Assembly (NCBI GenBank): GCA_023663025.1
Contig: JAMPIC010000007.1
Span: 21,143 to 85,142, forward strand
Direction: 5' to 3'
DNA: 64,000 nucleotides
Source: Prevotella sp.
Lineage (GTDB): Bacteria > Bacillota > Clostridia > Oscillospirales > Ruminococcaceae
The position numbers and the translations under genes are program-made. Numbering within the stretch: the first letter of the stretch is position 1; every line of letters begins with the position of its first letter. The notes below the pieces were generated by a model. It was given only the letters and a program-made list of their open reading frames with translations, searched no databases and was not told the origin of the DNA. Shown here piece after piece: positions 52,186 to 62,034 of the stretch.

Positions 52186-52243
52186 GCAGCTTATTAAAGC
52201 TGTGCTTGAAAAGAGCAAATCGCGGCGATAGATTTTACTCTTT

Positions 52244-52429
52244 CATAAGTAAGGACAATTTTCAGCCGCTTTTCCCGCTTTTTTATAAAAAATTTGTTAT
52301 TCAAATTTAAAATTGTATAAATGCACAATTTCAGAAGCGGTAATATAGTTAATCCTACAAATATTTGTTTTGACGGAAAGAATTTTGAAAAAATATGAAA
52401 ATCAGTCTCGGAAAATGTCCTTACTTATG
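52244..52429. repeat. MITE-like element
   Basis: A 186-bp AT-rich, non-coding stretch bounded by inverted repeats 52244-52263 and 52411-52429 (CATAAGTAAGGACA-type ends, identical but for one missing base). No target-site duplication is clear. Confidence 0.6.
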
Positions 52430-52491
52430 GAGGAACATTTTCAAAAATGAAAAATACGGATTTTGGAAATTCCCAAAATCGCTATGACGTT

Positions 52492-53157
52492 TTTGACGTG
52501 TTTTTTCGTTAGGGTATGCGCAGCAAGCACAGAAAAAGAATATCCTTTTTCCCATATTTCACCGGATTTTCCATTTCAAATAAATGTTGAAAATCGCGGT
52601 TTGTGAAATATGGCAAATTCAATTTTGAATTTGCTGCTTAGGGAAATTCCCTAAAAACCATTTGCAGACTGGAGGAAAATGAAGTAATGCCGAAATGAAA
52701 AAGCAGATATGATATATTCAGCCATATCTGCCTATGATTTTAATATTTATTTATTTTCTTTAGTTCAAAATTTGAGTTTACAGTACTCTTCGTCGCCGTA
52801 CATTTTAGAGCAGTAGTACAGTACCCTGTCTTTAAAGCAAGACTTCGTGCTTATCTGCATTTCAACATTCATCGGACGGTTTTCCACAAGAAGTTTCAAA
52901 TCCATACTGCTGAATTTAACCCTTCGCCGTTTCGAGCAACACATCAGAATTGAGAATATCAATCCTCTGAATGAAGTTATATGGGATTTCAAATAGACTC
53001 GCCCAAAAGTCGTTGAGCAAGTCCTTGTTCTCTTTCAAATAAAAATTTTCTTGAATATTATATTCAATTTTGCCGAAATTATATCTCTGCTCATTGCCAT
53101 ACCTATTTTCTGAAATTATTATACAAAAAATAAGGCAAAATGTCAAGATATTTTGCT
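52492..53157. repeat. ~660-bp direct repeat, copy 1 (left of IS21)
   Basis: Runs from TTTGACGTG (52492) to TTTTGCT (53157) and is closely similar to 56004-56664. It ends exactly where the IS21-like terminal repeat begins. It contains an Rpn/PD-(D/E)XK transposase relic on the minus strand. Confidence 0.85.
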
Positions 53158-53182
53158 TGAATATTCCGCTCATAAAAAACAC
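52765..53182 (-). pseudogene. Rpn/PD-(D/E)XK transposase relic (copy 1)
   Basis: Two overlapping frames together give 'FWASLFEIPYNFIQRIDILN', 'DVLLETAKG', then 'MNVEMQISTKSCFKDRVLYY', the central part of the recombination-promoting nuclease/putative transposase (Rpn, PDDEXK) family. A one-base difference near 52918 relative to copy 2 splits the frame. The catalytic domain is incomplete and the C-terminal ~150 residues are absent. Confidence 0.7.
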
Positions 53183-53557
53183 CTAAACCGTTAAAGTTGA
53201 ACAGTAATTCCGCTGAAAGTGAACACTGAAATCGCAACAATTGAACACTGTTCCGCACAAATTGAATATTGACAAATCAAGGATTACATGGTATTATATA
53301 ATTGCTTTTAGCCGTAACGGAGGATATGGCAACGCTGAGGAGCGACCAGAGCGCCGTATACGGGGTTTAGCAGGAGAGTGATACTTTGTATTGCTCTTCA
53401 TTTAGGATTAAAAAAGTAGAATACATAATCACTCTCCTGGAAAACCTAAAAAGCGATAAACCTCGGGAGTTTGAGCAGACTCTCCCACAGTGTGGGAGAG
53501 ATACCGCCGTAGGCGGCAGAGTGGGCGGACAGGAGCCCTCATCAGCCGCAAGGCTGC
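53183..53557. other. Non-coding end region of the IS21 element with hairpins
   Basis: 375 bases without a supportable gene. They contain IS21 end sub-repeats, a 12-bp inverted repeat 53371-53382 with 53428-53439, and a perfect palindrome 53480-53500 (CTCTCCCACA arms). A CCGCC-GTA-GGCGG hairpin follows. These could terminate istAB transcription or form a structured RNA. Confidence 0.5.
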
Positions 53558-54304
53558 CTATATGTCGGAGATGCCGTTAAGTTTACGCATAGAATCTTTA
53601 GAATTAATGATAAGATGATAAGATTTATGTACGATTCTATCGCAAACCGCGTCTGCGACAATAGGGCTTCCTATTTTTTCACGCCAACCGGGAATGTCAA
53701 ATTGGGAGCAAAAAATAGTTGAGGCAGCAATTTCTCTGTATTCAATGATTTCCAGCAAATCTCTTGCTTCTGTTTCGGTCAAGTCGTGAAGAAGCCATTC
53801 GTCAATTATTAAAAGCGGGTATTTCTTGTACTGGTCTATCACCTTGTACATAGTACCGCTGCCTTTGGCTATGGCAAGCTCGGTTAAAAGCTCTGGCAGA
53901 CGAATATATCTGACTTGAATAAAATTGCGCACAGCTGCCATACCGAGGGCACAAGCAAGGTAGGTTTTACCCGAACCTGTAGCACCCATAATGATTACGC
54001 TTCTGCGGTCGTGTATATAACTGCACGTTGCCAATTTATTGATTAAATCTTTGTCAAGCATTCTGTCTGTAGAGTAATCAATGTTTTCTAAAACAGCGGA
54101 AGGATTAGAAAGATTTGATTGTTTAATCAAACTCTTAATACGGTTATTTTTTCTGTTTTCCCACTGTCGGTCAACAAGCATACCAAACCGTTCCTCAAAA
54201 GACATTGAATGATAACGAGGGTCAGACTGCTGCTCTTTAAATACATCAGCCATCACATTCAACTTCATTTCACGAAGTTTTTTCACTGTGATTTCGTCAA
54301 ACAT
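53558..54304 (-). CDS. istB: IS21 transposition helper ATPase IstB
   Basis: A 248-residue DnaC-like AAA+ ATPase that assists IstA in target selection. Walker A 'GATGSGKTYLACALG' is near residue 105, Walker B 'YPLLIIDEWL' near 165, and 'FCSQFDIPGW' and 'DAVCDRIVHKSY' are typical of IstB. It starts 2 bases after the istA stop. It looks intact. Confidence 0.95.
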   Translation of the reverse strand: MFDEITVKKLREMKLNVMADVFKEQQSDPRYHSMSFEERFGMLVDRQWENRKNNRIKSLIKQSNLSNPSAVLENIDYSTDRMLDKDLINKLATCSYIHDRRSVIIMGATGSGKTYLACALGMAAVRNFIQVRYIRLPELLTELAIAKGSGTMYKVIDQYKKYPLLIIDEWLLHDLTETEARDLLEIIEYREIAASTIFCSQFDIPGWREKIGSPIVADAVCDRIVHKSYHLIINSKDSMRKLNGISDI

Positions 54305-54306
54305 AA

Positions 54307-55842
54307 TTACTTCTCCCTCCTGTCATAATAACTGTCTCCACGTGTAAATCCGTATTTTGACGAAGAGGGTTCGGGTTTAACCTCATCGGGTATTTTATCC
54401 TGACCTGAACTGAGAATAGCTTTAATGTTTTTCAGACAAGGACGAGGGGTGTAGTTAAGTGCTTTCCTGCAAGCGTTTTCAAGGCGTTCCACAGAATATT
54501 TATCGGCAAGCCTTAGAATACTCATACAGGTCTTGTAACCCAATTGCTCGGTCTTGTAGCCGCTTAAAACAGCTTTGATTACCGTTTCGGTGCTATTTCC
54601 GATTTTTGCAGCTTGCTCTATGAAACGTTCACCGTTCCACTTAATATACTGCTGATGTTCGGGAGGCATATGAGAGTCGACTGTACTGTATTGTTCGGGT
54701 CTGCCATACAGACGTATGTGAGAACAAATGCGGTTTCCCTCAAAGAAAACTTCAACGGTTTTTGTAGTAAGACGAACATCTACTTTTTGCCTTATGTACT
54801 CATAAGGAACAGAGTAATTCATCTTATCAACAGAAATATGATAATTGGGAGAAACTGTTGCGACTTTCCAGGTTGACATTTCATAATGTCTTGATGGCAG
54901 GGGCAGCAGATAATATTTTTCCTCCTCAAACATTGTTGAACGGCTGCCATCTTTCTTTTGAAAAGGCTTGCTGTTGAAAAGACTTAATCTTTCCCAAATA
55001 GCTTCGTTCAGTTCAGACAAAGAAAAGAATCGCCCGTTTCTCAAAGCCGCAAGGATAAAGGTTGAAATTACTCCCACAGTACCCTCAACCATAGCTTTAT
55101 CTTTGGGAGCACGCACTCTTGCAGGAATTACTGCCGTATTGTAGTGCTCCGAAAGTTCTTGATAAGTTTTGTTGAGAATTACTTCGTCTTTGCCGTGTTT
55201 ATCAACGCCCGTTTTCAGATTGTCGCACTGAATAATCCGAGTAACTCCTCCAAAGAATTTGTAGGCGTTTACATGAGCAGTTATCCAGCACTCTTGATTC
55301 ATTGACAGAAAAGCCTCAACATAGCTGTAACCGCTGTACGGCAGAGTTGCTACAAAAACGTATGCAGGAATAGGGTTTCCCGTATCTGTATCAATGATTG
55401 AAGCTGTATCGCCAGCCCAGTCCACCTGCATTATTTTCCCGGGCTTGTGGTTTAAGTGCATAGTTGCGTTTTTCCTTGCAATAAAATCGTTGTAATACTT
55501 GTTAAACTGCGTTGACTGATAAGGAATTTCCCCGCTGTCACGGCATTTGTCGCAATACTCCAGCCACAGCAGATTAAGCGTTACGCCTTTTCACTGCATT
55601 TCACGGTACACATACTCGTAATCGGGCATCTTGTACTGAATTTTTCCCGGAGAGGGAGGAAACAAAGTCTCGGCAAGTTTCTTGTCCGACATTTCCTGCG
55701 GCAAAGGATAACTTATTGATTTATCCTTTGCAAGCCGAAGCGTTTGAACAACCGTAGTACGGGAACATCCGCAAGCCTCGGCGATTTGTGAATTGTTGAG
55801 ACCCAGACTGTTAAGTCTTAAAATCTCTCGATAATTGGTCAT
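54307..55842 (-). pseudogene. istA: IS21 transposase IstA with in-frame stop
   Basis: The N-terminal 83 residues (helix-turn-helix 'LNNSQIAEACGCSRTTVVQT') end at a TGA (55591-55593). The same frame then continues for 43 codons without a start ('KGVTLNLLWLEYCDKC') into the DDE integrase core ('KIMQVDWAGDTASIIDTDTG', 'IIQCDNLKTG', 'KDKAMVEGTVG'). Reading through gives about 511 residues, the normal IstA length. A single CGA- or similar-to-TGA change would explain it. The downstream part may still be made from ATG 55461. Confidence 0.9.
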
Positions 55843-56003
55843 AATATGACCTCCTTATGTTGTATTCACACAAAGATTGTGTGTAACAACATTTTACCAC
55901 ATTTTTCTCTACTGTTCAACCATTGCGGTTAAAGTGTTCAGTTCGAGCGGTAATAGTGTTCAATTCGAGCGGTTGCGTTGTTCAATTTGGGGCGGAATAT
56001 TCA

Positions 56004-56664
56004 TTTGACGTGTTTTTTCGTTAGGATATGCGCAGCAAGCACAGAAAAAGAATATCCTTTTTCCCATATTTCACCGGATTTTCCATTTCAAATAAATGTT
56101 GAAAATCGCGGTTTGTGAAATATGGCAAATTCTATTTTGAAGTCGCTACATAGGGACAAATCCCTAAAACCATTTTACATACTGGAGATATTTCGAGAAT
56201 GAAAAAGGCAGATATGGTGTATTTTAGCCACATCTGCCTACGATTTTAACATTTTTATTTATTTTCTTTAGTTCAAAATTTGAGTTTACAGTACTCTTCG
56301 CTGCTGTACATTTTCGACCAGTAGTACAGTACCCTGTCTTTAAAACCATACTTCGCGCTTATCTGCATTTCAACATTTATCGGACGGTTGTTCACAAGAA
56401 GTTTCAAATACATACTGCTGAATTTACCTTTCGCCGTTTCGAGCAACACATCAGAATTGAAAACATCAATTCTCTGAATGAAGTTATATGGGATTTCAAA
56501 TAGACTCGCCCAAAAGTCGTGGAGCAAGTCCTCATTCTCTTTCAAATAAAAATTTTCTTGAATATTATATTCAGTTTTGCCGAAATTACATCTCTGCTCA
56601 TTGTCGTACCTATTTTCTGAAATTATTATACAAAAAATGGAGCAAAATGTCAAGACATTTTGCT
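56004..56664. repeat. ~660-bp direct repeat, copy 2 (right of IS21)
   Basis: Starts directly at the right end of the IS21 element with TTTGACGTG and ends at TTTTGCT (56664). The two copies differ by scattered substitutions and small indels, so they are not a very recent duplication. Confidence 0.85.
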
Positions 56665-56686
56665 CCATTTTTATTTTAAATATCAT
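56273..56686 (-). pseudogene. Rpn/PD-(D/E)XK transposase relic (copy 2)
   Basis: A 137-residue open frame with 'DVLLETAKGKFSSMYLKLLV', 'INVEMQISAKYGFKDRVLYY' and 'WSKMYSSEEYCKLKF', the middle of the Rpn family nuclease/transposase including the E-x-Q catalytic strand. It stops just after the 'YxKLK' motif, where full proteins continue for about 150 residues. The N-terminus is also atypical. It is probably a decayed element. Confidence 0.7.
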
Positions 56687-56756
56687 TCGGTCAAGTCGTA
56701 ATCTTGTTGTCCTCTTAATGTCAATAAAGTTATGTTACTATTACTTTTTACAATCC

Positions 56757-56784
56757 AACGCAGGATAACTCTTTATTATCGGAG
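56757..56784 (+). repeat. Left 28-bp inverted repeat (putative recombination site)
   Basis: From AACGCAGG (56757) to TATCGGAG (56784), the exact reverse complement of 62035-62062. Its inner GGAG is the ribosome site of the nuclease-NTPase gene, 6 bases before ATG 56791. Confidence 0.95.
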
Positions 56785-56790
56785 AAAAAA

Positions 56791-59700
56791 ATGGAAATAT
56801 TTAATGATGGTAAAAAATGGGATTGCCTTTTGAATTTATTTTCAACAAAATCAAACAAAGGCGAACAGTTTGAGGATTTAGTGAAAAAAATTCTAGAAAA
56901 AATGTTTAGAAGTTATAATTTAAAGTTTACAGCTACCCCAAAAACACATGATGGCTCAAAAGATTTTTGGGCAATTGACAATGAACATAAAGTGTGGTGG
57001 GCAGAATGCAAAAACTATGAAGCAAATGTAAGTATGAAGGTGCTTGCTCCTACCCTTTTTATGGCAGAACTTTATGATATAGATTTTTTGCTTTTTTTTA
57101 GTTACTCAAGTTTAAATGAAAATTTGTTAAGAAAAATTGGATTATACTCTAACAAACATAATAAAAAAGTTTTTATATATGATGATATTTCTCTTGAATA
57201 TATGATTTGTAAATTATTTCCAGACATAGTTAAGAACTTCATTAATCCGTTAAAAAATATAAATATAACTGACCACGATACTTTTCAATTCAATGAAAAG
57301 AATCCAATGTTTTTTAATGCCGAAAATTTCGATGGTTTTTATAACATTGATAAGTTAATATCAGGTGAAATATATAATCTGAATACTTTAATAATAAATC
57401 GTACCGATAAAATTGCTGATGTGCTCATTAAAGTTGAGCAAACATCTGATTTGAAATATTTTAGATTAATTGGGGAAAAAGAGGCAGCTTTTTCTCTAAA
57501 TCCATGTGAACTTTTACTTTTTTCACACAAAGTTCAGATTGTTAAAAATAAAAATAGACTTTCATTCCCTCAAATAAGTGTAATATTTAATAAAAGAAAA
57601 ATAGTGCCAAAAGAACAAAATAATAGCTACAAATGTGACAATGGACATAATTCTTTGACAGTAGGGGCGAATTATGAGTATATTGTCCAAAGAGCATCGA
57701 AAATTTGTTGCAAAAGTGGTATTTCAGGTTTTTTGGTATATGGAAACAGTGGTAGTGGAAAAACACATATATTATATGAATGCTACCTAAACCTACTGTT
57801 AAACGACTATAAAATTTTAAACTTTACAAACTTTGACAACGGAAATAATTGGAAAGATGTTTTAAGAGAAATAGTATATAATATATTTGCAATTGATGAA
57901 AATATGGTTTTAGATATACTATGTACTATTCAAAATGAAAATCCTTTTTCAAATAATATTGGATTGAGCGAAGAAAATAAAAGTGTATATGAGTTCCTTA
58001 GTATACTTAAAAATTGCGATAACGATACTGAATTAATAGATTTTTATAAGATGATCTTTGAAAAAATGCGTAATAATAAATATGCGTTAATTATTGATAA
58101 TCTTCAGTCATACTCACCGCAATTGGTTGTCTTTTTCGAACAAATGATTGATTATTATCTAATTTGTAATCGTTCTGTCAATGTCAGCATTTTGTTCTCT
58201 TTAAATATTGAATTGATATTTGATAATTGCTTTTCGGCATTTCTAAGTAAATTTATAAAATTACAGGACGATTGCTTTAATTCGTCTTTTTATTGTGAAG
58301 AAATTACAGGCTTTCTATATAGTGAACAGGCTGTAGTATTTTTAAACTCAAAATTAAGATTAAGCGACTTTCCACTTTATTCGAATATAAAATTAATTAT
58401 TAAAAAACAGGGAATTTTAAAGCCCAAATATTTAGAACAAATTGCTGAATATTTGATAAACAGAGGATGTATTACTATAGTTGATAATCAAGGGTATATT
58501 GATGACTATGCGAAACTTGAAAAATGCCTCTCGGAAATTCCCACTAGCTATAGAACTTTATTTATCTATAATTATCAAAAAATTATAGATAACTATAAAA
58601 ATGAAAAAGAACAATTTAAATTAATTTTCTCCGTTATTTATCTATTTGAAAAAATTGAAAATATACATATAGATAGTTTCAAACTCTCAAGAACATCACT
58701 AAAAATTTTACAAAATCATGGCATTCTAAAAAATAACGGTTCAAATGATTTTCCAAGATATGCTGTAGAACATGACTTAAGCTTTGAATGCCTTACTACT
58801 GTTATATATAAAGATTTAATTAAAATCATATCAAATGAAGTTTTAAAGTTTATTGGCAATTCAAATTTCAAGCTTTTAATAAGCAATTCATACATTTTAT
58901 TATGCAAGCTTGTATGCAAATCAATTACTTCTTTAGATCTTAAAAAAATAAATGAAAATACTATTGATAATATTCAAAATAGACATAAATTTATATTTGC
59001 CGAACATTATCTTAATTGCGTAAAAGAATATTTATATGAGGAACCGTTGCTTATGATTTTAAAGGCAAATCAAATATGCAAATTTGTTAGTGATCATATA
59101 AGTGTTCAAAAAGCAGAACTATTATTTGAAAACGCATACGGATTTGTTAAATCACTTCCGTGTGATGAACCTTCTATTTTGAGCGAATTATTTTCATTTT
59201 ACATTCATATGGCGGAAAATAAAATGCATATGTCAAAACATCATGATGTGTTGGATTTATATGCTGAATTTCTTAGAAAAATAGATAAATATACCCAAAA
59301 CAATTGTGATTTTTACAAAGAGATAGAGTACGCCAAAGCATATATTCTTAACAGACGTTTTGTATGTGGTAAAATTGAAGGTAATGTTTTAAAGCACAGT
59401 ATTGACTTGGAAGATTCAAAAAAAACATGTATGAAATATGGATTTTGGGATATTCAATTTGAAAATTATTTTGATGAATCAAATATATATAAAATGGATT
59501 CTATTCATAGGGAATCATTGTTGAATTGTCTCGAAATGGGGTTTGATGCATTTAAGAAAACTACTTTAGCTCAAAAAATAAAATTTATGCCAAATTTTTT
59601 GTCAAAAAAACTCCAATATTCATGCATGAAACAGGAGTTCTCAAAAGCGTTGTTTTTGGCGGAACAGGCGCTAAAGCTTATTGATAAAAATAGAAATATA

Positions 59701-60174
59701 AATTATCATTTGTTTTTTAAGAAACGTTATTTAAAATATAAATTTATATGTCTTGTGGCATTGGATAAAAACGATTCGCTTTCCGATTTATTGCAAGAGC
59801 TTAGTGTTATTAATGATCTTTCTGGCAACATCGATAAATTTGAGATGTTATGCTATAATGCAATATATTTTTTTATTCTAAAAAAAACAAGTAAATTTCA
59901 ACATTGTTATGAGAAAATGTATTCTTTTGTAGCATCAGGTGAACACACAGACCATAAAAACATTGAAATACTAATGGATTTTGGGATAAAACTTAGAATT
60001 TTAATGAGAAGTAAATTTGAAATTTTATTTGATCTTGATTGGCAGAGTGAAAAGCTATATTTAATAAATAAAATGCTTACAGCTAATGCAGAAAACTTTG
60101 AAAAAATAAAAAACGAATTTCAAATTAATGCACCTATAATTGATGAAAAAAAATCAATCGGATTTTACTACTAA
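56791..60174 (+). CDS. Mrr-like nuclease fused to a STAND-type P-loop NTPase (Avs-like defence candidate)
   Basis: 1127 residues, very low GC. Residues ~20-145 are a restriction-endonuclease-like (Mrr-type PD-(D/E)XK) domain: 'GEQFEDLV' helix, 'HDGSKDF' with Asp58, then 'WWAECKNY' with Glu72 and Lys74. Residues ~160-280 look beta-rich. The NTPase domain has Walker A 'GNSGSGKT' (318-325) and Walker B 'YALIIDN' (Asp436). From ~620 to the end the protein is helical and repeat-like, as in sensor domains of STAND proteins. Nuclease-STAND-sensor order is that of Avs/AVAST anti-phage proteins. It lies in the left arm of the invertible segment, with no good promoter outside the left repeat, so it is probably silent in this orientation. 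Confidence 0.8.
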   Translation: MEIFNDGKKWDCLLNLFSTKSNKGEQFEDLVKKILEKMFRSYNLKFTATPKTHDGSKDFWAIDNEHKVWWAECKNYEANVSMKVLAPTLFMAELYDIDFLLFFSYSSLNENLLRKIGLYSNKHNKKVFIYDDISLEYMICKLFPDIVKNFINPLKNINITDHDTFQFNEKNPMFFNAENFDGFYNIDKLISGEIYNLNTLIINRTDKIADVLIKVEQTSDLKYFRLIGEKEAAFSLNPCELLLFSHKVQIVKNKNRLSFPQISVIFNKRKIVPKEQNNSYKCDNGHNSLTVGANYEYIVQRASKICCKSGISGFLVYGNSGSGKTHILYECYLNLLLNDYKILNFTNFDNGNNWKDVLREIVYNIFAIDENMVLDILCTIQNENPFSNNIGLSEENKSVYEFLSILKNCDNDTELIDFYKMIFEKMRNNKYALIIDNLQSYSPQLVVFFEQMIDYYLICNRSVNVSILFSLNIELIFDNCFSAFLSKFIKLQDDCFNSSFYCEEITGFLYSEQAVVFLNSKLRLSDFPLYSNIKLIIKKQGILKPKYLEQIAEYLINRGCITIVDNQGYIDDYAKLEKCLSEIPTSYRTLFIYNYQKIIDNYKNEKEQFKLIFSVIYLFEKIENIHIDSFKLSRTSLKILQNHGILKNNGSNDFPRYAVEHDLSFECLTTVIYKDLIKIISNEVLKFIGNSNFKLLISNSYILLCKLVCKSITSLDLKKINENTIDNIQNRHKFIFAEHYLNCVKEYLYEEPLLMILKANQICKFVSDHISVQKAELLFENAYGFVKSLPCDEPSILSELFSFYIHMAENKMHMSKHHDVLDLYAEFLRKIDKYTQNNCDFYKEIEYAKAYILNRRFVCGKIEGNVLKHSIDLEDSKKTCMKYGFWDIQFENYFDESNIYKMDSIHRESLLNCLEMGFDAFKKTTLAQKIKFMPNFLSKKLQYSCMKQEFSKALFLAEQALKLIDKNRNINYHLFFKKRYLKYKFICLVALDKNDSLSDLLQELSVINDLSGNIDKFEMLCYNAIYFFILKKTSKFQHCYEKMYSFVASGEHTDHKNIEILMDFGIKLRILMRSKFEILFDLDWQSEKLYLINKMLTANAENFEKIKNEFQINAPIIDEKKSIGFYY

Positions 60175-60177
60175 AAA

Positions 60178-61305
60178 TTAGCAGAACCCATTTATTATGT
60201 CGTCAAGGGGTACAATATTTCCAGATGCATCAAAAACAAGGTCGTATTGCGTATTTCTCATATTTTTCCATATTTCATTTTCTTTTAGCGATGGAAAATA
60301 ATCAACAAAATATACTAACGGAGTGGTATAATTCATAAAGTAATATGGAATTACATCATAAATCTGTATGGTGTTTCTATAATTTGATTGTCCAGATTTA
60401 TAGGTATGGATATCTGATACATCACTTCCAGAGTATTTTACAAATTCATCTTTATACCATTCATATTCAGAAAAAGATGAAAGATTTATAAATGTATATA
60501 ATGGTTTTATTATTCCACATTTTAAGATGTAGTCAACTGAATTTTTTATGTCTCTTCCTACTGTTGGAAGCAAAGGATTATTAGCATTTTTTCGCCAAAA
60601 CATTATATGAGATTCCTCCCGTAAATATTCAAAACTTTGTTTTTTTCCGTTGAACTCAGAACTAGAGCCTCGATGAAAAGCTATAGAGTCTGCAACGACC
60701 CAATTTTCATATCCATTGGCAAAAATTTTAAAACCAATGTCACAATCACTGCAACAATATGGCATATCAATATCCATTCCACCGATTTTTTGATATAGCG
60801 ATTTGTATGTCGTTAAAATTGCACTTGTAGATGAGGTCACAGGTCTATCATATAATGCCAATGGATAATTGCTTTTGTGTCCTCTTAATGTATGTACAAT
60901 ACGTTTGTGTGAGTATTCTATTCCAAAATCAATTATACGATTGTTAGATGGGTTAATTAGTTTTGAACTTACCGCACCAATTTTTCTGTTGTCTTGTAGC
61001 TTTTTTATTAAAGGGGTATACCAATCACTAAAACTAAATATATCTTGATCGCATAAGGTTATTATATCGCCTTTTGCAATATCTACTCCTAGATTCACGG
61101 TACGTGAATAAAGCATAGACTCCTCTATTTTTATAAATTTAATTCTTGGTGAAAGCTTTACATCTAATTCTTCGGCATTGTTATTATTTCCTATAACAAT
61201 TATCTCTACATCAGTATCAACTATTTTTTCAATTTGTGCTGTTGTATATTGCAACATGGATTTATTTCTGTGGTATGGCATAATAATACTTTGATTAATG
61301 CTCAT
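60178..61305 (-). CDS. Glycosyltransferase, family 2 type
   Basis: 375 residues from ATG 61305 (AGGAG upstream), one base after the stop of the nucleotidyltransferase gene. The GT-A fold shows 'VEIIVIGNNNNAEELDV', the metal-binding 'LCDQDIFSFSDW', 'GAVSSKLINPSNNRIIDFG' and the acceptor loop 'CCSDCDIGFKIFANGYENWV'. A ~100-residue C-terminal part is unassigned. No membrane helix is seen. With its partner it probably transfers a sugar or sugar-like group to a surface polymer. Its stop is 3 bp from the stop of the opposed nuclease-NTPase. Confidence 0.88.
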   Translation of the reverse strand: MSINQSIIMPYHRNKSMLQYTTAQIEKIVDTDVEIIVIGNNNNAEELDVKLSPRIKFIKIEESMLYSRTVNLGVDIAKGDIITLCDQDIFSFSDWYTPLIKKLQDNRKIGAVSSKLINPSNNRIIDFGIEYSHKRIVHTLRGHKSNYPLALYDRPVTSSTSAILTTYKSLYQKIGGMDIDMPYCCSDCDIGFKIFANGYENWVVADSIAFHRGSSSEFNGKKQSFEYLREESHIMFWRKNANNPLLPTVGRDIKNSVDYILKCGIIKPLYTFINLSSFSEYEWYKDEFVKYSGSDVSDIHTYKSGQSNYRNTIQIYDVIPYYFMNYTTPLVYFVDYFPSLKENEIWKNMRNTQYDLVFDASGNIVPLDDIINGFC

Positions 61306-61306
61306 T

Positions 61307-62026
61307 TCATACACTCCTGTTTTGTAAATATTTTTCTGCTTTTTGCAAATCTGATAATTCATTAATATTAAAGCTAGCTTGACCAATATTAAACGCAAAA
61401 CATCTGAAATTTTGCCTAATAGCTAAGTTAATCCAGTCTCCCATTTCATACTCGTTTCGAGATTTATTTTTATTTAGCCAAAATAAACAGTCAAGCATAG
61501 TATGTTTCATCATGCAATATCCTGTGCCTTTAAATTGATTATATGCAAATGTAGGTTTTTCAATTATTTGAGAGATACGATTATTTGACTTTAATTCCAT
61601 AGTATATGCCTTCTTTATGCATTCTATGTCATCTTTAACCGCTCCGCAAATACAATCTGCATTAGACTGTACAAAAAAATTATTTTGCTCATATATTTTG
61701 GGAGAAACTAATATTTCATCACTTAAACACATAAAAAACGAATCTGTTATGTAAGGCGCAGCAGTCATTATTCCATGAGCAATTCCTAATTGTGGCTCTT
61801 GAACAATATATTTAATGGGTATTCCATTGTACATTGTTCCTACATAATTCATAATGTAACTTTTGTTATATCCAACAATAATGAGAATTTCCGATGCGCT
61901 AATGTATTTACTTAGTTCAAGATTATAACTAATGAGAGTTTTTCCATTAGCTTCAATTAAACATTTATTCGAAACTTTGATATTAAGTCGAGACCCCTTT
62001 CCAGCAGCTAAAATTATATGTTGCAT
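61307..62026 (-). CDS. Sugar-phosphate nucleotidyltransferase-like protein
   Basis: 239 residues of the NTP_transferase (RmlA/GlmU-like) fold. The N-terminal 'IILAAGKGSRLNIKVSNKCL' is the nucleotide-binding signature. 'YIVQEPQLGIAHGIMTAAPY' and 'FFMCLSDEILV' (metal Asp) follow, then 'IIEKPTF' and a terminal 'YEMGDWINLAIRQ'. It activates a sugar or alcohol phosphate as a nucleotide donor, probably for the adjacent glycosyltransferase. The ribosome site GGAGG spans the inner end of the right inverted repeat, 8 bases before the ATG. Confidence 0.88.
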   Translation of the reverse strand: MQHIILAAGKGSRLNIKVSNKCLIEANGKTLISYNLELSKYISASEILIIVGYNKSYIMNYVGTMYNGIPIKYIVQEPQLGIAHGIMTAAPYITDSFFMCLSDEILVSPKIYEQNNFFVQSNADCICGAVKDDIECIKKAYTMELKSNNRISQIIEKPTFAYNQFKGTGYCMMKHTMLDCLFWLNKNKSRNEYEMGDWINLAIRQNFRCFAFNIGQASFNINELSDLQKAEKYLQNRSV

Positions 62027-62034
62027 AAATTAAC

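Larger units (their letters stand above)
53158..56003 (-). mobile_element. IS21-family insertion sequence (inactive)
   Basis: Terminal 12-base inverted repeats TGAATATTCCGC at 53158-53169 and, reversed, 55992-56003. Inside each end are several tandem 'TGTTCAA/TTGAACA' sub-repeats, as usual for IS21. It carries istA (with a nonsense codon) and istB. No target duplication is visible because both flanks are ends of the ~660-bp repeat. Confidence 0.85.
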
